A DNA stretch of 64,000 nucleotides. Origin: an uncultured Granulosicoccus sp. (GTDB lineage Bacteria; Pseudomonadota; Gammaproteobacteria; Granulosicoccales; Granulosicoccaceae). How positions within the stretch are numbered: the stretch's first letter is position 1; every line of letters starts with the position of its first letter. Where the stretch lies: positions 124,001 through 188,000 of the forward strand of contig CANLNQ010000014.1 of the NCBI GenBank assembly GCA_947492525.1, in the 5' to 3' direction. The notes under the pieces were generated by a model. It saw nothing but the letters and a program-made list of their open reading frames with translations, ran no database searches and had not been told where the DNA came from. Shown one piece after another: positions 42,250 through 50,997 of this stretch. The position numbers and the translations under genes are program-made.

Positions 42250-43350
42250 ATGATGAAGACCGAAGAAGTGATTGTCGATGGTACTGATCAACAGATCGCA
42301 CTGAGTCAGGCGAACCTGCCGGTGATCGATATTGCAGCACTGAGTGATGATACCGACGACGCGGCGAGAGAAGTGGGGCGACAGTTGGGTGAGGCAGCTC
42401 GCACGTCCGGCTTCTTCTATATCACCGGGCATGGTGTGCCACAGGACCTGATCGATGAACTTTTCGCCGCGTCCAGGGCTTTCCATGAGAAGCCACGATC
42501 GTACAAGATGAGATACTGGTCAGGTTTTACCAGCAACCATCGGGGCTACGTGCCCTTCGAAGAGAACGGCTTCGATTTCCCGGCCAGAATCAATTTCAAC
42601 GAGGCATTCGATCTGTCCTGGGAAGCACCGGCTGACCATCCGGACTATCTGGCGAAATGGCGCATGACCGGGCCCAATGTCTGGCCGGATATCCCCGGTT
42701 GGCAAGAGGTAGTGGCACGTTATTACGACGCAGTCTTCGAAGTGGGATTGCGCTTGCTGGACAGCCTGGCGATGGAACTCGAGATTGATCCTGCCAGTCT
42801 GCGTCAGTACATCACTTGCCCGACCTCTCAGCTTCGCTTGCTGCGCTACATCGAGAACGATTTGCCGAAGAGCAAGGACCTTGTCGGCATCGATGCGCAT
42901 TCAGACTTCGAGTGCTTCACCATACTGTTGCAGGGAGGGCCGGGTTTACAGGTCATGAACAGTGAGGATTACTGGGTGGAGGCGCCGCCGATTCCCGGGT
43001 GTTTCATCGTGAACATCGGCGACATTTTCGAAACCTGGAGTGGTGGGCAGTTCAAGTCGACGCAGCACCGAGTGGTCAACACGGGCCGTGAGCGCTATTC
43101 ATTTCCCTTGTTCTTCGGGCTGGACTATCACGCGGTGGTCGAGCCCTTGCCGGGCTATGACACACCCGAGGCCTGTGAGAAGTATCCGCCAATCAAGGCC
43201 GGAGATCACTTGATGCGCATGAGTGTCAAAGCGTTCCGCTACATGAATGAATCTCTGGAGAACGGTGACATAAAGCTGGATGTAGAAGTGCCGGAGAACA
43301 ACCCGTTCAAGAGGGTCGCGAACGTCATCGACGAGACGATGAAGGCATGA
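42250..43350 (+). CDS. Isopenicillin-N-synthase-like Fe(II)/2-oxoglutarate dioxygenase
   Basis: A 366-residue non-heme iron oxygenase. An N-terminal DIOX_N-type part (LPVIDIAALSDD, GFFYITGHGVPQDLID) precedes the jelly-roll core. The iron facial triad is HSD in GIDAHSDFECFTIL and the distal His in STQHRVVN, and the 2-oxoglutarate arginine is in RYSFPLFFG. Relatives oxidise pyrimidines, amino acids and plant hormones. GGAG lies before the paired ATGs at 42250. Divergent from the polyamine-type importer and adjacent to the creatininase operon, so its substrate may belong to either. Confidence 0.88.
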   Translation: MMKTEEVIVDGTDQQIALSQANLPVIDIAALSDDTDDAAREVGRQLGEAARTSGFFYITGHGVPQDLIDELFAASRAFHEKPRSYKMRYWSGFTSNHRGYVPFEENGFDFPARINFNEAFDLSWEAPADHPDYLAKWRMTGPNVWPDIPGWQEVVARYYDAVFEVGLRLLDSLAMELEIDPASLRQYITCPTSQLRLLRYIENDLPKSKDLVGIDAHSDFECFTILLQGGPGLQVMNSEDYWVEAPPIPGCFIVNIGDIFETWSGGQFKSTQHRVVNTGRERYSFPLFFGLDYHAVVEPLPGYDTPEACEKYPPIKAGDHLMRMSVKAFRYMNESLENGDIKLDVEVPENNPFKRVANVIDETMKA

Positions 43351-43390
43351 GCCGGAATTGAATCGCGCCGGTGGGCCGTGGCCGGGCAAC

Positions 43391-44176
43391 TCAGCCCGGC
43401 ACTTCTGCATCCCGAACCTTGCGCAAAAGGTCTATGAATCCACCAACCTGATGCATGGCAGTGGCTTCGCCCTTTTCCTGAGTGCCTGCTGATGCATTGC
43501 CCACGGTTCCTTCGTCATTCAGATCGGACGCTATCCAGCCGCGACTGATCGAACCGATGGGAGATATGGTCGAACTTTCCGCGTTCGACTTGAAATCGAC
43601 AGCCTGGGACATGTCAACGCAATCCGGTTCGAAGGCGAGCATCAGCGAGGTCTCGACATCGCCGCCGTGAATACCATAGGACAGCTCATGGGCAGAATAC
43701 ATATTCTCCGGGTGGCCAAAACTGCCCCATTGGCATTTCACGGCGAGCATGTTTGCCTGGACCCGCAGCTCGCGGGATAGTATCGATATCAGATCCAGGT
43801 TGCCGCCGTGAGAGTTGATGATGACGATCTTGCGAAACCCGGCCCGGGCAACAGACAGTCCGATGGCTGTCCACGCCGCGAGAGCCTCGGTTGCCGACAG
43901 TGTCAGAGTACCTCTTGCCCACAAATGCTCGTTGGATTTCCCGACGGCCTGGATCGGCAGGATGTACGGGTTGATGTCGTCCGGGCAACTGCGCCTGAAG
44001 GTATCGAGCATGCCTTGCATGATCATGGTATCAGTGCCCACCGGCAGATGCGGACCATGTTGCTCAATGGCGGCAGTAGGAAGAATGGCGATGGCAGTCG
44101 AAGGGTCGATTGCCTGAAATTCCGGCGCTCGTCGCTCTGCCCAATCCAGCCTTCGTATCATTGTCGTCTTGTCCAC
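43391..44176 (-). CDS. Creatininase-family amidohydrolase
   Basis: A 261-residue cytoplasmic hydrolase. The signature LPTAAIEQHGPHLPVGTD carries the Glu, His and Asp metal ligands, with INSHGGN and HGGDVETSLM supplying the remaining His and Glu. The family hydrolyses cyclic or formamide bonds, as in creatinine amidohydrolase and FAPy deformylase (ArfB). The GTG at 44176 shares one base with the upstream stop; an ATG at 44161 is an alternative. Last gene of the NMT1-type importer operon. Actual substrate unknown. Confidence 0.88.
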   Translation of the reverse strand: MDKTTMIRRLDWAERRAPEFQAIDPSTAIAILPTAAIEQHGPHLPVGTDTMIMQGMLDTFRRSCPDDINPYILPIQAVGKSNEHLWARGTLTLSATEALAAWTAIGLSVARAGFRKIVIINSHGGNLDLISILSRELRVQANMLAVKCQWGSFGHPENMYSAHELSYGIHGGDVETSLMLAFEPDCVDMSQAVDFKSNAESSTISPIGSISRGWIASDLNDEGTVGNASAGTQEKGEATAMHQVGGFIDLLRKVRDAEVPG

Positions 44177-44757
44177 TACAACGCTTCCATGGCTTTCCTG
44201 ACCCGCGTCAGATGAGCCGTCAACTGCTTGTCCGTGTTGTTGTTCATGTCGTACAGGGCGATATACTTGCGCTTCGGCATACCGCAGGTGTACCAGACCG
44301 CACGGGTGACGTTCTTGCGCGGTGGATCGCCGTTGAGCATGGCGCGAAAGCGGTTACCGCCGTAGGTGCAACAGGCGGCGAGCGTCTTGATGTTGGTCAG
44401 CCCCGGCCGTATGCCACCCCCTTCGAGTTTGAAACTGACGCCCGGCAGGAAGACACGATCGAGAAAGCCCTTGAGGATGGCCGGATAGCCGAAATTCCAC
44501 ACGGGATACACCATGATCAGCGCATCGGCGGCCTGAAGACGCTCCACCCAGGGTCTGACCGATTCTATGTTCTCGGGTTCGTCGTGGTAATGGCGTCGTT
44601 CGAGCTCGGTCAGAACCGGGGAGAAACCTTCGGCATTCAGATCGCAATCATCCACTTGCCAGCCACGGCCGCTCAGTGTCTCCACGACTACCTGATGTAC
44701 GGCTGCGTTGAAACTCTCGGGGCAGGGGTGAGCGTAGAGAACCAGTGCACGAGTCAT
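44176..44757 (-). CDS. Flavodoxin-fold NAD(P)H quinone reductase (KefF/MdaB-like)
   Basis: A 193-residue flavoprotein with the family start TRALVLYAHPCPESFN, the FMN/FAD loop YPVWNFGYPAILKGFLDRVFLPG and a CCTYGGNRF region. It probably uses NAD(P)H to reduce a quinone-like or other electrophile. It starts one base after the FAD oxidase stop and ends sharing a base with the creatininase start. Its place suggests a reductive step or the recycling of an oxidised intermediate in the same pathway. Confidence 0.88.
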   Translation of the reverse strand: MTRALVLYAHPCPESFNAAVHQVVVETLSGRGWQVDDCDLNAEGFSPVLTELERRHYHDEPENIESVRPWVERLQAADALIMVYPVWNFGYPAILKGFLDRVFLPGVSFKLEGGGIRPGLTNIKTLAACCTYGGNRFRAMLNGDPPRKNVTRAVWYTCGMPKRKYIALYDMNNNTDKQLTAHLTRVRKAMEAL

Positions 44758-44758
44758 G

Positions 44759-46171
44759 TCACGCTGGCTCCCGTCGGTCACAGTTGTAATCGTACATGCG
44801 GGAATAATCCCAGTCCGGTCTGTCCCAGGTAATCATCTTTCCGGGGTTCAACAGGCCCTTGGGGTCGGCTTCCTGCTTGAATGTCAGCTGCGTATCGTCT
44901 GCGTGTTGCCGGCCGCCTTCTTCCAGGGTATAGCGGTGCGGATTGAAGATCAGTGCACCGGCGGCTTCGTGAATGGCAATGATCTCGTCAAGCCGCTCTT
45001 CGGTAGTGAACTTCACGAGGGACAGGCCTGCAAAGGCAATCTTGCCCTCCATGCGAATCGCTTCCAGATGCTGGATGACTTCGCCGGGAAAGCTCTGGCG
45101 CATCTTTTCCACGAGAGCCCTGTGATTCGGGTAGCCGTAGCGTACCTGCAGATAGGTGATGGTCGGGTCCACCTTGATGGCGCGCAATGTGGTGTGATTC
45201 CAGCCGAATTCGAAAACGGGGCCGGGTTTCTTCGGCCAGTCGCAATCGTCGGAGCGGTATATCATTGTCACATCGGGGCGGCGCGCAAGAAAGGTCAGAA
45301 AACTGTCCATGTTATGCGGTGCGATCATCAGGCCTAGCAGGTGATCACTGTCATCCACATATGGGGCCACCCGGTTGAAGTAGGCGTGCGCCGTGGGTGC
45401 TTCGTAGACGCTGGCCAGCTTGATCAATATGCCGTCCTCGTTGGCCAGTTCATCGGCAAATGCTGCCGCCGCCGTGAAATCCTTGCTGCTCAGCAGCACA
45501 TCGGTCCATTCGTAGGCGGGAGCCAGAGGCAGTTCCAGTTCAGTGATGATGCCATTGGTGCCATAGGCGTGAGACACTCGAGACAGCTCTTCGCCCGTGA
45601 ATTCCAGCACACGAGGCTCGGCTTCCATGGTCACTACCCTGAGCCGCAGAATATTGCCAAGATCGCGGAGTGAACCCCAGGTGACCGAACCGACACCGCC
45701 TGAACCGCCAGCGATGAAGCCGCCGATGGTGGCGGAGGCCCAGGTGCTGGAGAACATCCTGACTTCCTGGCCCGAGTGTTCCTTGCAGTGGGCATCCAGA
45801 TCCTTGATGATGCAGCCGGGTTCGACAATCACGCGGCCGGGCTCGACAGACTTGACGAGGTTCATGTGGCGCATATGCATGACACAGCCACCTTGCATGG
45901 GCATGGCCTGACCATAGTTGCCGGTGCCGGCTCCACGCGTTGTCACCGGGACGTTGTGCTGGAAGCAGCTTCGCAGTATCTCGATGACCTCCGCTTCGCT
46001 GCGCGGGCAGATGATGAAGTCGGCTTCGAGGTGATCCATTCGTGCCTTGAGTACCGGCGAGTACCAGAAGCAATCTCTGGAATAGGTGCGAATCAGCCTG
46101 GGTTTATCGATGATATCGAGGTGCGACAGAGCCGACTTTGCGGCTTCTACATTGGGCGTCATGTTTCTCAT
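44759..46171 (-). CDS. FAD-linked oxidase (FAD_binding_4, GlcD-like)
   Basis: A 470-residue flavoprotein of the vanillyl-alcohol oxidase/GlcD superfamily. The FAD-binding domain has the sequence PVTTRGAGTGNYGQAMPMQGG, with SVEPGRVIVEPG and TIGGFIAGGSGGVGS following. The C-terminal cap ends with NPGKMITWDRPD. No CxxC or heme motif is visible. Enzymes of this type oxidise hydroxy acids or amine-derived rings. The ATG at 46171 follows the amidohydrolase stop directly (TGAATG). Confidence 0.87.
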   Translation of the reverse strand: MRNMTPNVEAAKSALSHLDIIDKPRLIRTYSRDCFWYSPVLKARMDHLEADFIICPRSEAEVIEILRSCFQHNVPVTTRGAGTGNYGQAMPMQGGCVMHMRHMNLVKSVEPGRVIVEPGCIIKDLDAHCKEHSGQEVRMFSSTWASATIGGFIAGGSGGVGSVTWGSLRDLGNILRLRVVTMEAEPRVLEFTGEELSRVSHAYGTNGIITELELPLAPAYEWTDVLLSSKDFTAAAAFADELANEDGILIKLASVYEAPTAHAYFNRVAPYVDDSDHLLGLMIAPHNMDSFLTFLARRPDVTMIYRSDDCDWPKKPGPVFEFGWNHTTLRAIKVDPTITYLQVRYGYPNHRALVEKMRQSFPGEVIQHLEAIRMEGKIAFAGLSLVKFTTEERLDEIIAIHEAAGALIFNPHRYTLEEGGRQHADDTQLTFKQEADPKGLLNPGKMITWDRPDWDYSRMYDYNCDRREPA

Positions 46172-47431
46172 TCAGAAAAGATCATCAAGTTCTGCATAGT
46201 CGGGCAAGCGACGGTCAATGGCAGCGCCATGACGCATGACGATGCGATCGGATTGTGGCCTTGCCAGCAGTTCAGTCCAGTTGCGCGCGCGACAGATCAG
46301 AAGGTCGGCGGGAGCGCCTGTGGTCAGCGCGGCAGGGGCAAACCCGCAGCTTTGCGCCGGTGTGGATGTAAAGGCCTTGATCCAGTCATCTGCCGAATGA
46401 TCCAGGTGCGCAATTCGTGTTGATTCGCGCAAGACTTCCAGCATGTCGAGATCACCGTAGGCGTAGAATGGGTCGCGCGTATTATCGGAGGCGAAGCTGA
46501 TCGGAATGCCGCGCTGTTTCATTTCATGTACCCGCGTGACACCACGCAGACGTGGCGTCTGGTTCTGCTGGCGATCCTGCAGATACAGATTGCACATCGG
46601 CAGGCTGACGACATTCAACTTGGCCCTGGCCACCAGATCCAGTGTGTCCATGGCTCTGTCGTGTGTCTGTGCGGACAGTGAACAGACATGGCCGACCGTC
46701 ACGGGTGACTGAAAGCCGGTCTCGAGAACAGCCTGGCAGACACTGCGCAAGGTCTCGACCGTGGGGTCCATGGTTTCATCGACATGCAGATCAACGTGCA
46801 GGTTCAATTCGCCCGCCAGTTCAAGGAATTCTCGCAACACGCCATCAAGACCTTCCATGGGGTAGGTGACCATGCCCAGCACGCCACCATAATGTTGCAC
46901 CAGCCTTGCAGTCTGCTGGAACCTGCCATGCAGATCGATCATGTCGCAACCCACCAGGCACGATGCCTGAAGTTCCACTCTGCCGGACCATTCTTCACGC
47001 AGTCGGTCGAATACCGGCCAGGAGATGTCATCCTGCGGGGGTGGGCTGTCCAGATGGGTGCGAATGGCACGTGTGCCATGAGCATGGGCACAGCGCAGGG
47101 CGAAGTCGGCGCGTCGGTAGATGTCCTCTGCTCGCCAATTGGCATGATCCGCACGGACGGTTTCCAGCGCGCCGCTGAAGGAACCATCAGGGTTGGCGGC
47201 GCGAGGCAGGATATGGCCCTTGTCCAGATGCGTATGCATGTCGACGAAGGCTGGAAGAACCATGGCTCCGGCCATGTCGACAAGCTGGCCACCGGGCTCG
47301 GTGATGACACCGTCAGCGATACCGATGTCTGTGCGAACCAGGTTCCCGGATCGACCGATGAGACAGGCAGGCACCGTCACATTGCTCAAGGTCAGCGGCC
47401 CCGTGGGCAGGCTCATGAAATCCATCATCAT
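46172..47431 (-). CDS. Cytosine-deaminase-like amidohydrolase
   Basis: A 419-residue metal-dependent amidohydrolase. LPAFVDMHTHLDKGHILP carries the first metal-binding His pair in the cytosine-deaminase style, HVDLHVDETMDP gives a further His and Glu, VGHVCSLS a His, and ISFASDNTRDPF the Asp. This pattern is that of CodA, triazine and isoguanine deaminases. The ATG at 47431 overlaps the permease stop. Behind an NMT1-type importer, it probably deaminates or ring-opens an imported heterocycle. Confidence 0.87.
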   Translation of the reverse strand: MMMDFMSLPTGPLTLSNVTVPACLIGRSGNLVRTDIGIADGVITEPGGQLVDMAGAMVLPAFVDMHTHLDKGHILPRAANPDGSFSGALETVRADHANWRAEDIYRRADFALRCAHAHGTRAIRTHLDSPPPQDDISWPVFDRLREEWSGRVELQASCLVGCDMIDLHGRFQQTARLVQHYGGVLGMVTYPMEGLDGVLREFLELAGELNLHVDLHVDETMDPTVETLRSVCQAVLETGFQSPVTVGHVCSLSAQTHDRAMDTLDLVARAKLNVVSLPMCNLYLQDRQQNQTPRLRGVTRVHEMKQRGIPISFASDNTRDPFYAYGDLDMLEVLRESTRIAHLDHSADDWIKAFTSTPAQSCGFAPAALTTGAPADLLICRARNWTELLARPQSDRIVMRHGAAIDRRLPDYAELDDLF

Positions 47432-48294
47432 TCTCGCTTCAATGCGCTTTCGTGCCAGCGACACAGGGAGAAATGGCTGATGAGACTCATCAAGGCAAAT
47501 ATCAGAATGCCCATGACGGAAATCAGTACAAGGGCCGCATACAGACGGCCGAAGTTGAAACGGTAGGACGCTTCGAGCAATGTGGACGCAAGCCCGAGGC
47601 CGGTACCGGCACGGCCGATGACGAATTCTGCGACCACGGCGCCGATCAAGGCCAGGCCACCGGCGATTTTGAGACCACTGAGAAAGTAGGGCAGAGCCGA
47701 GGGCGCGGCCAGATAGCGCAGGCGTTGCCAGCCGGTGGCCCCGTAGATGCTGAAAAGGTCTTGCAGATTGTGGTCGGCCGATTTGAGACCGGTAGTGGTG
47801 TTGGACAATATCGGGAAGAAGGCGACGATCCAGGCGCACAGCAGGGCTGCGGAGAACGCGCTGTCCATATAGATCTGCAGCAAGGGTGCTATGGCGACCA
47901 CGGGCGTCACCTGCAGTATGACGGCATAGGGAAAGAACGACATCTCGACCCACTTCGATTGCGTGAAGGCCACGGCGATGGCAAGACCACCGATGACCGC
48001 CAGCAACAATGCCAGGAATGTCAGACGACCGGTTATCTGCATGGCTGGCCACAGCACATCCCAGTCACTGATCAACGTCTGTGCTATCAACAGCGGCGAT
48101 GGGAGGATGTAGTGGGGAACCTGCGCCAAGGTCACATACGCCTGCCAGGACCCGATGGCCAGTACCAGAACCAGTGAGGGCAAGGTCCAGCGACCGATCT
48201 GATACAGTTTCCTGCGTCGGGCGATCGCTGCCTCCTCGGCATCGATGAGGCCCGGTGACGAAGCTGTGTTTTCCTGTACGGCGTGTTGATTCAT
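47428..48294 (-). CDS. ABC importer permease (SsuC/ThiX-like)
   Basis: A 288-residue permease with a polar N-terminus of about 35 residues and six helices. The conserved EAA loop is SIYGATGWQRLRYLAAPSALP near residue 185, and PHYILPSPLLIAQTL is the typical region of the TauC/SsuC/ThiX permeases. It overlaps the ATPase stop and the amidohydrolase start by four bases each. Confidence 0.92.
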   Translation of the reverse strand: MNQHAVQENTASSPGLIDAEEAAIARRRKLYQIGRWTLPSLVLVLAIGSWQAYVTLAQVPHYILPSPLLIAQTLISDWDVLWPAMQITGRLTFLALLLAVIGGLAIAVAFTQSKWVEMSFFPYAVILQVTPVVAIAPLLQIYMDSAFSAALLCAWIVAFFPILSNTTTGLKSADHNLQDLFSIYGATGWQRLRYLAAPSALPYFLSGLKIAGGLALIGAVVAEFVIGRAGTGLGLASTLLEASYRFNFGRLYAALVLISVMGILIFALMSLISHFSLCRWHESALKRE

Positions 48295-49106
48295 GAACCT
48301 GCCGATATGGCCTCTTGTAGCGCATCCGAGGCGTCGCGGGCATGATGGGAAAATTCCATGGATGTCTTGAACTCATCGGTTCGCAGACCATCGACATGCA
48401 CGCCTACTTCGCGCACCACTCGACCCGGTCTTGCGGCCATGACAACGATGCGGTCTGACAGGAATACGGATTCGAAGACAGAGTGAGTGACAAAGATCAC
48501 GGTACAGCCAATGGCATCGCGCAGGGTCAGCAGATCTGTATTCATCTTCTGCCGAGTGATCTCGTCCAGTGCCGCGAAGGGTTCATCCATCAGAATGAGT
48601 CTCGGTTTGGTCACCATGGCTCGCGCGATGGAGACGCGCATCTTCATGCCGCCGGATAGTTCGCGCGGGTAGGCATTCTGGAACTGGTCAAGCCCGACCA
48701 GTTCCAGAGCGTGCATGACCTCATCCTTGTAATCCTTGTACCGCTTGCCACGCAGACGAAAGGGCAGCCAGACATTGTCCTTGACCCTTGCCCACGGCAT
48801 CAGTGTGGGCTCCTGAAAGACCACGCCCAGATCGCCTTCGTTCTGCCCGCCTGTCCAGCTGATGGAGCCGGATGTCGGCCGAGTCAGGCCTGCGATCAAT
48901 CGCAGGGCCGTTGACTTGCCACAGCCAGAAGGGCCGAGCAGGGAAATGAAATCTCCCTGGTTCACGGTCAGGTTCATGTCGCGCAGTGCCACCACATCAC
49001 CGACAAAGGACTTTTCCACATGGCTCATCTCGAGCAGCATGCGGTTGTTCTCCGAGGGTGTTTGCACACCGATGATGGGGCGATCCATCAGCGTTGATGA
49101 GTTCAT
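48291..49106 (-). CDS. ABC importer ATPase (SsuB/TauB/ThiZ-like)
   Basis: A 271-residue ATPase with Walker A LLGPSGCGKSTALRL, signature LSGGMKMRVSIARAM, Walker B RLILMDEPFAALD and H-loop FVTHSVFES. QEPTLMPWARVKDNVWLP is the usual region of the nitrate/sulfonate/hydroxymethylpyrimidine-type ATPases. It starts at the ATG at 49106, 20 bases after the binding protein gene, and overlaps the permease. Confidence 0.92.
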   Translation of the reverse strand: MNSSTLMDRPIIGVQTPSENNRMLLEMSHVEKSFVGDVVALRDMNLTVNQGDFISLLGPSGCGKSTALRLIAGLTRPTSGSISWTGGQNEGDLGVVFQEPTLMPWARVKDNVWLPFRLRGKRYKDYKDEVMHALELVGLDQFQNAYPRELSGGMKMRVSIARAMVTKPRLILMDEPFAALDEITRQKMNTDLLTLRDAIGCTVIFVTHSVFESVFLSDRIVVMAARPGRVVREVGVHVDGLRTDEFKTSMEFSHHARDASDALQEAISAGS

Positions 49107-49125
49107 CAAGCCAGCGTCTGATTGA

Positions 49126-50130
49126 TCAGTTGACCAGGTCCATGCCGAGGCCCTTGCCCACGAATTCAGTGGTAAACGCCGCAGAATAGTCGACTTCCTC
49201 GTCGATCACCCCAGCGGCAACCATCTTGTCAAAGAAATCCTTGACTGTCTCGTCGGTCATGACGCCGATGCCCATGGTCTCGGCATCGCCTGAGATCACG
49301 ATGCCTTCGGATTTCAGTTTCGAGATGGCAAAGTCGATCTTGTCCTGAGTCATTTCAGGATTGTCTGCCATGATCAGTTCATTGGCCGCCGTATTGTCCC
49401 CGTAGAGGTAGTTGTACCATCCCGTGATCGAACCTTCGACGAAGCAGGTCACCTCATCCGGTTTGTCGGTGATGGTGGGTGCCATGGTTTCGATGGTGGT
49501 TGCATAGGTTGAGTAGCCCGCGTCTGCCAGCAGGAAGACATCCGGTACAAAACCACCTTCCTTCTCCACGAGATAAGGCTCCGAGGACAGATATCCTTGC
49601 ATTCCCGTGTTCTCGTCGGCGAGGAAAGGGGCCGGGTTGAAGGTGTAGGGCGCTCGCTGCTCGGCAGTGAATCCGTACTGGGCAATCATCCACTGGTAGT
49701 AGCTCTGATAGCCGTTGTCGCCCACCAGCAGCTTGAGCGCTTTCAAGTCTTCAAAGGTTTCGGCTTTTCCCGGATGCGCCATGAGGACCTGAGGAATTTT
49801 CTGGAACATGGCCGCAACCGCCACGACCGGCACCCCTTCCTTGACCGCGTTGAACGCCTGCAACATGTCCCCGCCCATGTGGTAATCGATCTTGCCTGCC
49901 AGCAACAGAGCACGGTTGTTCACCTGAGGACCGCCGGGCAGGATGGAGACATTCAGGCCACAGGCCTCGTAGGTGCCGTCAGCGACGGCCTGATAGAAAC
50001 CACCGTGTTCCGTCTGTGCCAGCCAGTTGCTGCCAAAGGTCACATCCGTCAGTTCTGCCTGTGCGGTGCCGGCGCCCATCAAGGTTGCAGCCATGGCTGC
50101 CAGGATCGATTTATTCATTACGGTCTTCAT
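49126..50130 (-). CDS. ABC substrate-binding protein (NMT1/THI5-like)
   Basis: A 334-residue periplasmic protein with a Sec signal (SILAAMAATLMGAGTAQA, cleavage near residue 23). The mature part begins with VTFGSNWLAQTEHGGFYQAVADGTYE, which is the start of the THI5/NMT1 family that binds pyrimidines such as HMP, taurine-like sulfonates and related compounds. It leads an operon of seven overlapping genes. A second ATG at 50118 would shorten the signal. Divergent from ridA. Confidence 0.9.
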   Translation of the reverse strand: MKTVMNKSILAAMAATLMGAGTAQAELTDVTFGSNWLAQTEHGGFYQAVADGTYEACGLNVSILPGGPQVNNRALLLAGKIDYHMGGDMLQAFNAVKEGVPVVAVAAMFQKIPQVLMAHPGKAETFEDLKALKLLVGDNGYQSYYQWMIAQYGFTAEQRAPYTFNPAPFLADENTGMQGYLSSEPYLVEKEGGFVPDVFLLADAGYSTYATTIETMAPTITDKPDEVTCFVEGSITGWYNYLYGDNTAANELIMADNPEMTQDKIDFAISKLKSEGIVISGDAETMGIGVMTDETVKDFFDKMVAAGVIDEEVDYSAAFTTEFVGKGLGMDLVN

Positions 50131-50263
50131 ATTCGCGAGTGGTTTGTTCAAGAGAGTCTGTGAGCGGGCCTGAGCGTTGGATAGCATGCACAACTTCGCG
50201 AGGAACCCTCTAGACTTGTGTTTTGTCGCACCCCCCGAAATCGTTTCATTGGAGAGCCATGTC

Positions 50264-50656
50264 ATGATCAAGAGCCTTGTTCCGGAGTCCATCGCACCAC
50301 CCTTTGCTCGCTACGCTCACGGGGTTGCCGTGGGTGGACCCGGTGGCCTGGTATTGACGTCGGGTCAGCTGGCATTGGCGCGGGATGGTTCGATACCCGA
50401 TGGCGCCAGAGCGCAGGCCGAATTGTGTTTCGCCAACATCGACGCGATTCTGTCGGAGGCAGGGACGAGCTCTGAGCATGTTCTCAAGATCAATGCCTTT
50501 GTGACTGGACGAGAGCACATGGCCGGGTATATGGAGGCACGAGATGCGTGGTTGGCGAAGGTCGCTCATTTGCCAGCCTCCACGCTGATGATCGTGTCGG
50601 GCTTTACTCGTCCGGAGTTCGTTGTCGAGATTGAAGTGACTGCTGTGTTGCCGTGA
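50264..50656 (+). CDS. RidA family enamine/imine deaminase
   Basis: A 130-residue RidA/YjgF-type protein that hydrolyses reactive enamines or imines. LVLTSGQLALARDGSIPDG, INAFVTGREHMAGYMEARDAW, and the late block LPASTLMIVSGFTRPEFVVEIEVTAV with the conserved region near Arg and Glu are present. GGAGAG lies before the ATG at 50264. It is divergent from the NMT1-type importer operon, 133 bases away, so it may detoxify or process an intermediate of that pathway. Confidence 0.9.
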   Translation: MIKSLVPESIAPPFARYAHGVAVGGPGGLVLTSGQLALARDGSIPDGARAQAELCFANIDAILSEAGTSSEHVLKINAFVTGREHMAGYMEARDAWLAKVAHLPASTLMIVSGFTRPEFVVEIEVTAVLP

Positions 50657-50997
50657 ATGTGTTTTCTCATCTGTGTCACTTCTGAGTTGCAGTGATTTTC
50701 CTTCCGGATCGGGGCGGATTCACCCCGATCCGGGTCAGTTCAGATAACTGAGTTTGTATTGCATTTCGGCCAATCCCGACCGACGACCACCCTCCCGAGC
50801 CAGAAGCTCAAAGCCTGCGTCCACGTTAATTCAATAGCCTTGAATTTGTCCGCTGCTAAAAACGCATTGCCCCGCTGCAAAAAATGATTCGCTGAATGTG
50901 CTGATGCGCTGGCATTCGGGCCTTGCAAGATTTACGGTGACATGTGCGCAGGCTAGCGCGGGAATACGATACTCTCTGGTCTCATACGAGCTGGGTC
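50657..50997. other. Intergenic region between ridA and the P450 gene
   Basis: About 340 bases without a gene. It contains a strong hairpin at 50704-50733 and a smaller one at 50735-50751, probably ending ridA. The rest must carry the P450 promoter, which I cannot place. Confidence 0.65.
50704..50733. terminator. 11-bp hairpin downstream of ridA
   Basis: CCGGATCGGGG (50704-50714) and CCCCGATCCGG (50723-50733) pair perfectly around an eight-base loop. A second stem, TCAGTT/AACTGA (50735-50751), follows and is succeeded by GTTTGTATT. The pair lies about 50 bases after ridA and looks like a tandem terminator, though the first stem lacks a T-run. Confidence 0.55.
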
